A DNA stretch of 64,000 nucleotides from Luteimonas saliphila (GTDB taxonomy: Bacteria > Pseudomonadota > Gammaproteobacteria > Xanthomonadales > Xanthomonadaceae), in the NCBI RefSeq assembly GCF_016774335.1, contig NZ_JAETWA010000047.1, forward strand, positions 1 to 64,000, written 5' to 3'. This document shows, one piece after another, positions 56,227 through 64,000 of this stretch. Each line of letters starts with the position of its first letter. Position 1 is the first letter of the stretch. The position numbers and the translations under genes were made by a program. Below the pieces are notes generated by a model that saw only the letters and a program-made list of their open reading frames with translations, was not told the DNA's origin and did not search any database.

Positions 56227-56592
56227 CTACTTGATCAGCCGGATCGCGACCGGATAGCGGTAGCGTTCGCCCTTGTTGGCCGCCAGCCCGGCAAGGATGA
56301 AGAAGACGATCGACGCGAGCCAGAGCAGGAACGTCAGCGGGCTCGCCAGCCCCAGCGTGACCACCGTCAGGATGAACAACGCGATGTAGACCATCAGCAG
56401 CGTGAGATTGAAGTTCAACGCTTCCTTCGACTGATCGATCAGGAACCCCTTGTCCGCCTTGTCCTTGTTGATCAGCCACACCACGAGGGGCACGATGAAG
56501 CCCAGGATGATCCCCGACAGGTGCGTCAGCATCGCGACCGTGCGGTCGTCCTGTCCGGCGTCTCCGCCCGGGATGGGATTGGTATCGTTCAT
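56227..56592 (-). CDS. DUF4870 membrane protein, copy 2
   Basis: 121 residues. RTVAMLTHLSGIILGFIVPLVVWLI, the signature DQSKEALNFNLT, two further membrane helices, and the ending GERYRYPVAIRLIK, parallel to copy 1. Precedes copy 1 by about 270 bases on the same strand, consistent with a tandem duplication that has diverged. Some homologues in other bacteria lie near stress or Tic20-like genes; role unknown. Confidence 0.92.
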   Translation of the reverse strand: MNDTNPIPGGDAGQDDRTVAMLTHLSGIILGFIVPLVVWLINKDKADKGFLIDQSKEALNFNLTLLMVYIALFILTVVTLGLASPLTFLLWLASIVFFILAGLAANKGERYRYPVAIRLIK

Positions 56593-56669
56593 TTCATTCC
56601 CCGAAGGTTGTTGGAGCCACGGTTTACACGTGCGGCTCCCTCCGCCGCACGGCCGCGCCTAGCATACCG

Positions 56670-58043
56670 TCAATCCGTGCCAGCCACCGTCATCGCGCCG
56701 ACCAGGATCGAACCGGTGCGGATGTGCGAACGCGGATCGACATCGCGGCCCACCGCCTCGATGCCGAGGAACATGTCGCGCAGGTTGCCGGCCACGGTGA
56801 TGCCGTCCACCGCGTGCGCGATCGCACCGCCCTCGACCCAGAAACCTGCCGCGCCGCGCGAGTAGTCGCCGGTCACCTGGTTCACGCCCTGCCCCATCAG
56901 TTCGGTGACCACCAGCCCGCGCCCCATGCCGCGGACCAGCTCATCGAAACCGTCGGCGTTCGGCGACAGCGCGAGGTTGTGCACGCCACCGGCGTTGCCG
57001 GTGGTCTGCAGCCCGAGCTTGCGCGCCGAATAGCTGCCCAGCACGTAACGCCGCAGCACGCCGCACTCGACCAGGGACGAAGCGCGCGTGGCCACGCCCT
57101 CGCTGTCCCAGGCCCCGGAGCGCAGGCCGCGACGCAGGAACGGATCCTCGAGGATCGACAGCCATTGCGGGAACAGCCGGGTGCCCACGCTGTCGACCAG
57201 GAAGCTCGCGCCCCGGTACAGCGCACCGCCGGACACCGCGCCGAGCAGGTGCCCGACCAGCGAGCGCGCGACATCGGCACTGAACAGGACCGGGTACGTC
57301 CCGGTCGCCAACCGGCGCGGCTGCAGCCGCGCCAATGCGCGCTGCGCGGCCCTGCGGCCGATCGCGACGGGCGCCTCCAGGTCCGACTCGGCCAGCGCGT
57401 AGCTGTACCAGCCATCGCGCTGCATGTCCTCGCCCTGGCCCACGATCAGCGCGCAGTCGATGCTGTGGTGGGTGCCGCGTTCGGCGCCGACGAAGCCGTG
57501 CGAGTTCGCGTACACGCCGAGCGATGCGCTGCTGCTGACCGACGCGCCGTCGGAATTGGCGATGCGCGCGTCGGCGTCGCGGCCGGCCGCCTCACAGGCG
57601 AGCGCGATGTCGACCGCGCGGTCGGCCTCCAGCGCCCAGGGATGCCAGTCGTCGAAATCGGGCCAGCCGTCGGGGCCGGGCCGCGCCATCAGTTCGGCAT
57701 CTGCCAGCCCGGCCGCGGGATCGGCCTCGGTGAACTTCGCGATCGCGCAGGCCTGCGCCACGGTGGCGTCGAGGCTGGCATCGCGCAGGTCGGCGGTGCT
57801 GGCGCTGCCCTTGCGCCGGCCGAAGTACACGGTCACGCCGATGCCGCGGTCGCGGGTGGCCTCCACCGTCTCGACCTCGCCCATGCGCACGTTCACGCTC
57901 AGGCCGCGTTCTTCCGAACACGAGACCTCGGCCTGGTCGGCGCCCTGCGCGCTGCACGCCTCGAGCAGGCGCGCGGCCAGGCCCTGCAGGCGGTCGAGCC
58001 GTTCGAGGCTGTCGTCGGTGGCGGGCACGGCAACGCTGTTCAA
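56670..58043 (-). CDS. pmbA: TldE/PmbA metalloprotease-complex subunit
   Basis: Partner of TldD in a periplasm-independent protease that matures ribosomally made peptides and degrades CcdA. 457 residues (E. coli 450). [89 protein letters not shown]. It lacks the HExxxH found in TldD, as expected. TTG start at 58043 with CAGGA 8 bases upstream. Divergent from yjgA as in E. coli; TldD is encoded nearby. Confidence 0.96.
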   Translation of the reverse strand: MNSVAVPATDDSLERLDRLQGLAARLLEACSAQGADQAEVSCSEERGLSVNVRMGEVETVEATRDRGIGVTVYFGRRKGSASTADLRDASLDATVAQACAIAKFTEADPAAGLADAELMARPGPDGWPDFDDWHPWALEADRAVDIALACEAAGRDADARIANSDGASVSSSASLGVYANSHGFVGAERGTHHSIDCALIVGQGEDMQRDGWYSYALAESDLEAPVAIGRRAAQRALARLQPRRLATGTYPVLFSADVARSLVGHLLGAVSGGALYRGASFLVDSVGTRLFPQWLSILEDPFLRRGLRSGAWDSEGVATRASSLVECGVLRRYVLGSYSARKLGLQTTGNAGGVHNLALSPNADGFDELVRGMGRGLVVTELMGQGVNQVTGDYSRGAAGFWVEGGAIAHAVDGITVAGNLRDMFLGIEAVGRDVDPRSHIRTGSILVGAMTVAGTD

Positions 58044-58060
58044 TGGCTTATCCTGATGCG

Positions 58061-58603
58061 ATGAGAGGGAAGGACGAAGACACCGGCGAGTTCCTGTCGC
58101 CCAGCCGCAGCCAGCAGCGCCGCGAAGCGCTGGACGTGCTGGCGCTGGCCACCCAGCTCGCGGAACTGGAACCGGGCCGGCTGGCGAAACTGCCGCTGCC
58201 CGAACACCTGCAGCCGCACATCGCCGAAGCGCGCCGAATCACCTCGCACATCGCGCGCAAACGCCAGTTGGCGTTCCTGGCCAAGCAGATGCGGCGCGAA
58301 GACGATGAAGTCCTCGATGCGATCCGCGATGCGCTGGATGCCGGCGGCGAGGCGGCGAAGCAGGAAACCGCGCTGCTGCACCGGGTGGAGCGCTGGCGCG
58401 AGCGCCTGCTCGAAGACGGCGACGCGGCGCTGGCCGACCTGCTGGACGAGTTCCCGCAGGCCGATCGCCAGCAGCTGCGGCAGCTGTCGCGCAACGCGAT
58501 CGACGAACGCGCCCGCAACAAGCCGCCGCGCGCGTTCCGGGAGCTGTTCCGGCTCCTGCGCGAGACGCTCGCGCAGGAGCCGGGAATAGGGAATAGGGAA
58601 TAG
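58061..58603 (+). CDS. yjgA: Ribosome-associated protein YjgA (DUF615), tail supplied by a repeat
   Basis: Binds 50S precursors. 180 residues from the ATG at 58061 (186 from an earlier ATG at 58043 that overlaps pmbA). [46 protein letters not shown]-type [38 protein letters not shown] match the family. The last residues GIGNRE and the TAG stop are read from the first heptads of a GGGAATA array, so the native C-terminus and stop have been overwritten. Confidence 0.93.
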   Translation: MRGKDEDTGEFLSPSRSQQRREALDVLALATQLAELEPGRLAKLPLPEHLQPHIAEARRITSHIARKRQLAFLAKQMRREDDEVLDAIRDALDAGGEAAKQETALLHRVERWRERLLEDGDAALADLLDEFPQADRQQLRQLSRNAIDERARNKPPRAFRELFRLLRETLAQEPGIGNRE

Positions 58604-58722
58604 GGAATAGGGAATAGGGAATAGGGAATAGGGAATAGGGAATAGGGAATAGGGAATGGAGGAAACGGGCATCGCGTCGAACTTCGCGTTTGCGATTCCC
58701 CATTCCCGATTCCCCATTCCCG
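58582..58722. repeat. Expanded heptad palindromic element between yjgA and tldD
   Basis: Ten GGGAATA units plus one GGGAATG (58582-58658), a spacer, then ATTCCCC, ATTCCCG, ATTCCCC, ATTCCCG (58695-58722). The left arm is expanded from the usual four units and has A in the variable position; the right arm keeps four units of C/G type. Eleven evenly spaced GGG runs with 4-base loops meet the simple G-quadruplex pattern. It spans the 3' ends of two convergent genes; its right edge is 7 bases from the tldD stop. Confidence 0.95.
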
Positions 58723-58729
58723 CGCGCCA

Positions 58730-60181
58730 TCAGGCGCGCGTCCCGCCCACCGTGATCTGCGACACCAGCAGCGACGGCTGGCCGACGCCCACCGGCACGC
58801 TCTGGCCGTCCTTGCCGCAGGTGCCCACGCCCTCGTCGAGCGCGAGGTCGTCGCCGACCATGGTCACGCGCTGCATCGTTTCCGGGCCGTTTCCGATCAA
58901 GGTCGCGCCCTTCACCGGCGCGGTGATCCTGCCGTCCTCGATCAGGTAGGCCTCGGTGGCCGAGAACACGTACTTGCCGCTGGTGATGTCGACCTGTCCG
59001 CCGCCGAAGTTGACCGCGTACAGGCCCTTCTTCACCGAGCGGATCATCTCCTCGCGCGTGCGCGTGCCGGCGAGCATGTATGTGTTGGTCATGCGCGGCA
59101 TCACCATGTGCGCGAAGGACTCGCGGCGGCCGTTGCCGGTCGCCGGCACGCCCATCAGCCGGGCGTTGAGCGTGTCCTGCATGTAGCCGGTGAGCACGCC
59201 GTCCTCGATCAGGGTGGTGCACTGCGTGGGCGTGCCCTCGTCGTCGATGTCGAGCGAGCCTCGGCGCGAGGCCAGGGTGCCGTCGTCGACGATGGTCACG
59301 CCCGGGGCGGCCACGCGCTGGCCCATGCGCCCGGCGTAGGTGCTGGTGCCCTTGCGGTTGAAGTCGCCCTCCAGGCCGTGGCCCACCGCCTCGTGCAGCA
59401 GCACGCCGGGCCAGCCGCTGCCCAGCACCACCGGCATGTTGCCGGCAGGTGCATCGATCGCCTCCAGGTTCACCAGCGCCTGGCGCAGGGCCTCGCGCGC
59501 AGTCGCCTCGGGCCGTCCCTCGCCGAGCAGTTCCTCGTAGGTGTAGCGACCGCCATGGCCGGCATAGCCGCTTTCGCGGCGGCCGTCCTGCGCCACGATC
59601 ACCTGCACGTTGAGCCGTACCAGCGGCCGCACGTCGCCGCCGAGCACGCCGTCGCTGCGCGCCACCAGTACGGTGTCGACGCCGCCCATCAGCCCCACCA
59701 TCACCTGCTGCACCCGCGGATCGGCGGCGCGCAGCATGCGGTCGATGCGTTGCAGCGCCTCGACCTTGGCGGCGCTGCCGAGCGCATCGACCGGATCGTG
59801 CGCCGGATACAGGCTGCGGCCCTGGCCCACCGCGAGCGCACGCGGCGCGCGCGAATCGCCGTCGCGCGCGATCGCACGCGCGGAGCGCGCGGCTTCGAGC
59901 AACGCGTCGCCGTTGATGTCGTCGGAATAGGCGAAGCCCGTCTTCTCGCCGCTGATCGCGCGCACGCCCACGCCCTGCTCGATCGAATGCGCGCCGTCCT
60001 TGACGATGCCGTCCTCCATGCTCCAGCTCTCGCGGCGCGAATGCTGGAAATACAGGTCGCCGAAATCGATGCCGGGCCCGAGCAAGGTGCCGAACATGCG
60101 ATCGAGCTGGGAAGCGTCGAGCCCGGCGGGGAGCAACAGGCGGGATTCGGCGACGGCGAGCGGAGTCTGTGCTGTATCCAT
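58730..60181 (-). CDS. tldD: TldD zinc metalloprotease
   Basis: Catalytic subunit of TldD/TldE. 483 residues (E. coli 481). Metal motif HEAVGHGLEGDFNRKGTS, SWSMEDGIVKDG, GVRAISGEKTGFAYSDD, and FGGGQVDITSGKYVFSATEAYLI plus the conserved C-terminal GTCGKDGQSVPVGVGQPSLL. ATG at 60181. yhdP lies 59 bases upstream on the same strand, the common yhdP-tldD order. Confidence 0.97.
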   Translation of the reverse strand: MDTAQTPLAVAESRLLLPAGLDASQLDRMFGTLLGPGIDFGDLYFQHSRRESWSMEDGIVKDGAHSIEQGVGVRAISGEKTGFAYSDDINGDALLEAARSARAIARDGDSRAPRALAVGQGRSLYPAHDPVDALGSAAKVEALQRIDRMLRAADPRVQQVMVGLMGGVDTVLVARSDGVLGGDVRPLVRLNVQVIVAQDGRRESGYAGHGGRYTYEELLGEGRPEATAREALRQALVNLEAIDAPAGNMPVVLGSGWPGVLLHEAVGHGLEGDFNRKGTSTYAGRMGQRVAAPGVTIVDDGTLASRRGSLDIDDEGTPTQCTTLIEDGVLTGYMQDTLNARLMGVPATGNGRRESFAHMVMPRMTNTYMLAGTRTREEMIRSVKKGLYAVNFGGGQVDITSGKYVFSATEAYLIEDGRITAPVKGATLIGNGPETMQRVTMVGDDLALDEGVGTCGKDGQSVPVGVGQPSLLVSQITVGGTRA

Positions 60182-60240
60182 GCGGCGCAGTCTGGGGCCT
60201 GGCGCGAGGATCGCAAGTCCATCGACGCCAGCAGCCGGCG

Positions 60241-63200
60241 TCACTGCTCTCGCGGCGGCGTCGCTGAACGGCGTGCGGCGGCGGCCTGCGGCGCATTGGC
60301 CTGCTCGACCACCTCGACCCGCGGGTCCTTCCACGGCCCGGTCACGCGATAGGTGCGCGCGCCCATCTCGCCGAGCGGCTTGCGCAACACGGCGTTGGCG
60401 ACGGCGCCGACCGCGGCGCCGACCGGTCCGCCGGCGATCGCGCCCACCGCCGGCAGCAGGTTGCCGGTCTTGGGCAGCACCTCGATGGTCTGGTCGTGGG
60501 TCTGCGCGCGCAGGTCGCTGCGCCCGCGCATGCGGATTTCCGCCGCCGGCCCGTCGATCACCATGTCGTCGCTGCGGGCGGTACCGGCGGCGAAACGCAC
60601 GCTGCCGCCGATGCGGTCGAAGCTGAACCCCTTGGAGAAGAAGTCCCGGAAATCGAGCATCAGCCGCCGCGGCAGCTGCGCGACGCTGAGCAGCCCCAGC
60701 ACGCGGCCGGCGCCCGGCTCCACCTCCACCAGGCGGCCGTCCTTGATCGTCAGCGACAGTTCGCCCTGCATGTTGGCGAGCGCGAAGTCGGCCGGGCTGC
60801 GCGGCCACTCGGCGGCGAAGCGCAGCGTGCCTTGGCCGCCATCGATGCTCCGGCCGAAGCCCAGGCCCGCCATCAGTTCGCCGAAATCGCGGCTGTCCGC
60901 CTCCAGGCTCAGGCGCGTGCGCGCGCCCGTCCCGCGCCCGGTCCAGCTGCCGCCGGCGTCGATCCGTTGGTGCTGCGAGCGCGCCTGCAGCCGCTCGATC
61001 TCCAGGCCGTTCGCGGTCGCGCGGGTACGCAGCTCGAGCTGCCCCAGGGCAAGCGTGCCGAAACGGAAATCGTCCACGTCCAGCCGCAGCGGCGGCACCT
61101 TCGAGGGATCCATCCCGTCGCGCTCCGCCGCCGGCGTTGCCGCCTGCGCGGCCACCGGCGGCTCCGGCGCAGGCGGCGCCGCGCCCGACAGCGGTGTCGC
61201 GGACTGCCAGTGCAGACGTGCGAACCGGCCGCCGACCGCCGCACCCGGCTCCCGCGGGAGCTGCAGCGTGCCTGCCAGTGCGGCGCCTTCGAAACGCACC
61301 TGGGTGCCATCGCCCACCGGCGCCGCCAGCAGGCGCGTGTCGGCGAAATTCGCGCCCAGCAGGCGCAGTTGCGCCGCGGTGATGTCGATGCCCCGCAGCG
61401 GCATCGCACCACCACCGCCCCCGTCGCCGGACGCGAGCGTGGCCCACGCCAATGCATCCAGCACCGGGGCATGGCCACTGGCGACCAGGCCCGAGGCCGG
61501 CGGCGGCTGCGACACCCGCGAGGCACCGAGCACGGCGCGCACGCCCGTGCCCCCCGGCGTGGTGGTGGCGCGCAGCGCGAGCCGTCCTCCCAGGTCGACG
61601 CTCAGCTCGCCATCGCCCAGCGGCAGCGTGGTCACGATCGTGGTCGGCAGTGCGTCCGCCGCGGGCTTGGCCAGCGGCTCGGGCAGGTCCAGCGCGGTGC
61701 CCATCAGGTTCGAGCGCAATTGCAGCCGCGCCGGGGCCGCGGCCCCCGGCCGCGCTGCCCTCGCAATCACCACGCCCACCCGCCACTGCGAGCGGCCGCG
61801 CACGCGCGGCGCCAGCCAGTCGAGCTGCGGCGCATGCTGGAGCAGGTCGTCGGCGGCCAGCACGCCCTCGAGATCGGCCTCGAACGCGGAAGCGGGATCG
61901 CGCACATGCCCCTGTCCGGCACGCAGCGACAGCCTGCCCGGCCGTCCCTCGCGCACCGCCTGCAGTCCGCCGCCCTCGAAGCCGTGGCGGTCGTAGCCCG
62001 CGCGTCCGCGCACCTGTTCGAAGCCCAGCTTCCAGCGCGCGTCCGCGAGGCGTACGCCCTCCAGATCCACCTCGCCGGCGATCGTCGGCCGCACGCCGTC
62101 GCGCAGCGGCAGCGACATCGAGAACGTCGCCGCCACCGGACCGCTGGCCGACAGGCTGTCGAGGGTCTCCTCGATTCCGTTGCGCAGCGGGCTCTGCCGC
62201 AACAGCGCCAGCAACGCGCCGGCATCGCCCGCGGGGCGCGCGCGGATCAGCAGCGGCGCGTGCCCGTAGTGCGCGAGCGTGGCCTCCACGTCCCGCACCG
62301 CGACGCCAGCCACGGTGCCCGCGCCCCGCACCGCGAAACCGTCGTTGACGAAGTCGACCTCGCCATCGAAGCCCTCGACCGCAGGCCAGTCGCCATGGAA
62401 CTTCACCACCGCATCCTGCAGTCGCGCATCGGCGTGGAACAGCCCGGCGTGCTGCCGGTCTCGACGCGTGCTGAAGGGCCAGTCGTCGAGATCGCCGCTG
62501 ATCAGCGCGCGTCCGCCGCGCACGCGTCCGCCGACCAGCGCATCGTCGAGCCAGCGCTCGGCCGCATCCGGCATCACGTGGCGCACCCAGAACCGCTTGG
62601 CCACCGTCATCTCGGCGTCGTCGACCGAGGCCGCGATATCGAGGAACGGACGGGTGCCGTCGTTCTGGAACCAGATCCCGCCATGCACGTCGGCGGCATA
62701 CCCCTCGCCGGCCACGCGCAGCGACGGCGTGCCCACGCGCAGTCCCGCGCCTTCGCGCCAGCCCGCCACTTCGCCGCGCAGGCTCACCGTGTGCGGCGGC
62801 CCGAACCCCGACGGCCAGTCGAAGCGCACCTGCGCCGCCGGATCCGGCTCGAAGCGGAAGCCCTGGGCGTCGCCCCAGAACGAGCCGGCGAGCCCGGCGA
62901 ACCCGGGCGTGTCGCCGACGCTGGCCATGCGCAGCGCCTCGACCCGCGCGCTCGCGCGCAGGCGACCGTCGGCCTCGCGCTCGAACGCGATCTGGTGCAG
63001 CGTCGCGTCCGGCGCCGCGGCCAGCAGCCAGTTGCGCAGGCCAGGCTCCAGCCGGTCGCCGAGCGCGGCCACGGCCAGCAGCGGCCCCGCATCGATCCGC
63101 GCCGCATGCAGCGCGAACCGCTGCCCGCCCGCGACCGCGAGCCCGTCGAGCACCTGCGCTCCATCGTCGCCCGCGATGCGCAGCCGCGGCGCATCCACGC

Positions 63201-64000
63201 GCCAACCCTGCTCCGCCAGCTGCCAGCGCGCCTTGGCTTCGATCCGCCCGAAACGCTGCCGCGGCGGCTCGCGGCCTGCCGCGACCGCGGTACCGCGCAG
63301 CGCCACGTCCGCCAGCGCCGCGTCGACCGTGACCCGGGTGACGCGCCCCTTCCGCAACTGCAGCCACAGCTGCGCGCTGCCGGTGCCCGATTCGACCCCG
63401 ACCCCGGCGAAACGCAGCAGCGGCGCCCAGGCCCCGAGGTCCGCCCGCATCGCCGCGGCGTACGCACGCCCCTGGCCCTGGCGTCGTTCGAGGTCGATGG
63501 CAAGGTCGAGCGGCTCTGCCGCTTCGCTGATCCACGCCTGCGCCGCGGCCCGCACCCGTTCGCCACCGACCTGCAGGCGCAGGTCGATTCTCGGCAGCGT
63601 GGCCTCGAGGCCCAGCGCCGGCGCGGACACCGTCAGCCGTCCGCCGATCACCTGCAGCTCGCCCAGCGATTCCAGCGCGGCGAACGGATCCTGCGCCGGC
63701 TGCTCCGAGCCCGGGAGCCCGCGCACCTGCCAGCGGCCGTCGTCGGCGCGCTCCAGCGCCAGTTCCAGGCCGCGCAGCCGCAGCTCGGTGAACGAGCGCC
63801 CCGGCAGCAGCCCGGCGTACTGCGAGACCAGGATCTCGGCCTCGCCGATCCGCACCGCACCGGCGCCTTCGCCGATGCGCAAACCGTCCACCCGCAGCAG
63901 CGGCCCGCGTCGGGTCCATTCGGTCTCGAGCCGGTCGAACGCCACCGGCCGTCCCGCACGCTCGCCCAGCCACGCCGCGACGCGGTCGGGATGGCGCTCG
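60241..64000 (-). CDS. yhdP: YhdP family envelope protein, C-terminal part, truncated by window edge
   Basis: AsmA-like bridge protein implicated in phospholipid transport to the outer membrane. The frame is open from the window end to the stop at 60241 (over 1250 residues), so only the N-terminal membrane anchor and start are missing. DUF3971-type repeats (beta-rich, GDLDDWPF, FHGDWPAVEGFDGEVDFVNDGFAV), an Ala/Pro-rich linker near about 940, and the AsmA_2-like end (GRVLGLLSVAQLPRRLMLDFRDFFSKGFSFDRI; MRGRSDLRAQTHDQTIEVLP; YRVTGPWKDPRVEVVE) identify the family. Confidence 0.94.
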   Translation of the reverse strand, partial: ERHPDRVAAWLGERAGRPVAFDRLETEWTRRGPLLRVDGLRIGEGAGAVRIGEAEILVSQYAGLLPGRSFTELRLRGLELALERADDGRWQVRGLPGSEQPAQDPFAALESLGELQVIGGRLTVSAPALGLEATLPRIDLRLQVGGERVRAAAQAWISEAAEPLDLAIDLERRQGQGRAYAAAMRADLGAWAPLLRFAGVGVESGTGSAQLWLQLRKGRVTRVTVDAALADVALRGTAVAAGREPPRQRFGRIEAKARWQLAEQGWRVDAPRLRIAGDDGAQVLDGLAVAGGQRFALHAARIDAGPLLAVAALGDRLEPGLRNWLLAAAPDATLHQIAFEREADGRLRASARVEALRMASVGDTPGFAGLAGSFWGDAQGFRFEPDPAAQVRFDWPSGFGPPHTVSLRGEVAGWREGAGLRVGTPSLRVAGEGYAADVHGGIWFQNDGTRPFLDIAASVDDAEMTVAKRFWVRHVMPDAAERWLDDALVGGRVRGGRALISGDLDDWPFSTRRDRQHAGLFHADARLQDAVVKFHGDWPAVEGFDGEVDFVNDGFAVRGAGTVAGVAVRDVEATLAHYGHAPLLIRARPAGDAGALLALLRQSPLRNGIEETLDSLSASGPVAATFSMSLPLRDGVRPTIAGEVDLEGVRLADARWKLGFEQVRGRAGYDRHGFEGGGLQAVREGRPGRLSLRAGQGHVRDPASAFEADLEGVLAADDLLQHAPQLDWLAPRVRGRSQWRVGVVIARAARPGAAAPARLQLRSNLMGTALDLPEPLAKPAADALPTTIVTTLPLGDGELSVDLGGRLALRATTTPGGTGVRAVLGASRVSQPPPASGLVASGHAPVLDALAWATLASGDGGGGGAMPLRGIDITAAQLRLLGANFADTRLLAAPVGDGTQVRFEGAALAGTLQLPREPGAAVGGRFARLHWQSATPLSGAAPPAPEPPVAAQAATPAAERDGMDPSKVPPLRLDVDDFRFGTLALGQLELRTRATANGLEIERLQARSQHQRIDAGGSWTGRGTGARTRLSLEADSRDFGELMAGLGFGRSIDGGQGTLRFAAEWPRSPADFALANMQGELSLTIKDGRLVEVEPGAGRVLGLLSVAQLPRRLMLDFRDFFSKGFSFDRIGGSVRFAAGTARSDDMVIDGPAAEIRMRGRSDLRAQTHDQTIEVLPKTGNLLPAVGAIAGGPVGAAVGAVANAVLRKPLGEMGARTYRVTGPWKDPRVEVVEQANAPQAAAARRSATPPREQ

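Noticed and set aside
58582-58658. GGGAATA array as a CRISPR repeat array
   Set aside because: The units are 7 bases with no spacers. There are no cas genes, and the array is one arm of a palindrome.
58730-63973. Single frame of 1747 codons on the minus strand
   Set aside because: It only joins a shadow frame of yhdP to the true tldD frame. The tldD protein starts at 60181, and yhdP is in another frame.

Overview
This 64 kb window is a chromosomal segment of a high-GC gammaproteobacterium, most likely of the Xanthomonadaceae/Lysobacteraceae (Lysobacter or Luteimonas type). The assignment rests on gene order (map-glnD-dapD-yffB-dapE; rpsB-tsf; pyrH-frr-uppS-cdsA-dxr-rseP-bamA-lpxD-fabZ-lpxA-lpxB-rnhB ... 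dnaE-accA), on protein sequence and on base composition. It is inference, not a database match.

Layout. 1-1912: the N-terminal part of a trimeric autotransporter adhesin with an ESPR leader. 2731-12974: purL, a lipoprotein DsbC, asnB with an Asn-rich leader peptide and terminator, a divergent UbiB-type kinase, and dapE. 13424-18102: yffB, dapD, glnD and map on the minus strand, divergent from rpsB-tsf (18652-20503). 20592-25957: a signalling island made of a minus-strand three-gene operon (small unknown protein, double-domain KaiC-like ATPase, GGDEF-histidine kinase fusion) and a divergent HDOD-GGDEF protein. 26038-38758: the envelope and lipid A cluster, with genes overlapping or nearly touching from uppS to rnhB. 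38802-46719: an accessory block separating rnhB from dnaE. It holds a GPH-type transporter, a GH94 phosphorylase and a gluconokinase (probably a cellobionate pathway), a CadC/ToxR-type regulator with TPRs, a small ORF and a DUF1232 protein. 46879-55241: dnaE, accA, a TPR membrane protein, a small ORF, tilS, xseB, ispA. 55516-64000: two DUF4870 proteins, pmbA, yjgA, tldD and a truncated yhdP.

The two most unusual signals are these. (1) A family of palindromic elements built from 7-bp units (GGGAATN arms, spacer, inverted ATTCCCN arms) lies inside the coding sequences of purL and dnaE as in-frame 26-30 residue inserts, and at the 3' end of yjgA, where it supplies the last codons and the stop. 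A diverged version with GTGATTN arms lies between frr and uppS. Seven is coprime with three, so an arm reads as the same 7-residue cycle in every frame and is open unless the variable base is A. (2) A 31-residue ORF with five Asn codons, followed by an intrinsic terminator, precedes asnB. It has the layout of a ribosome-mediated attenuator responding to charged tRNA-Asn.

No tRNA, rRNA, CRISPR array, prophage or transposase gene was seen. Long open frames antisense to purL, glnD, dnaE and yhdP are GC-driven shadows and are not annotated.
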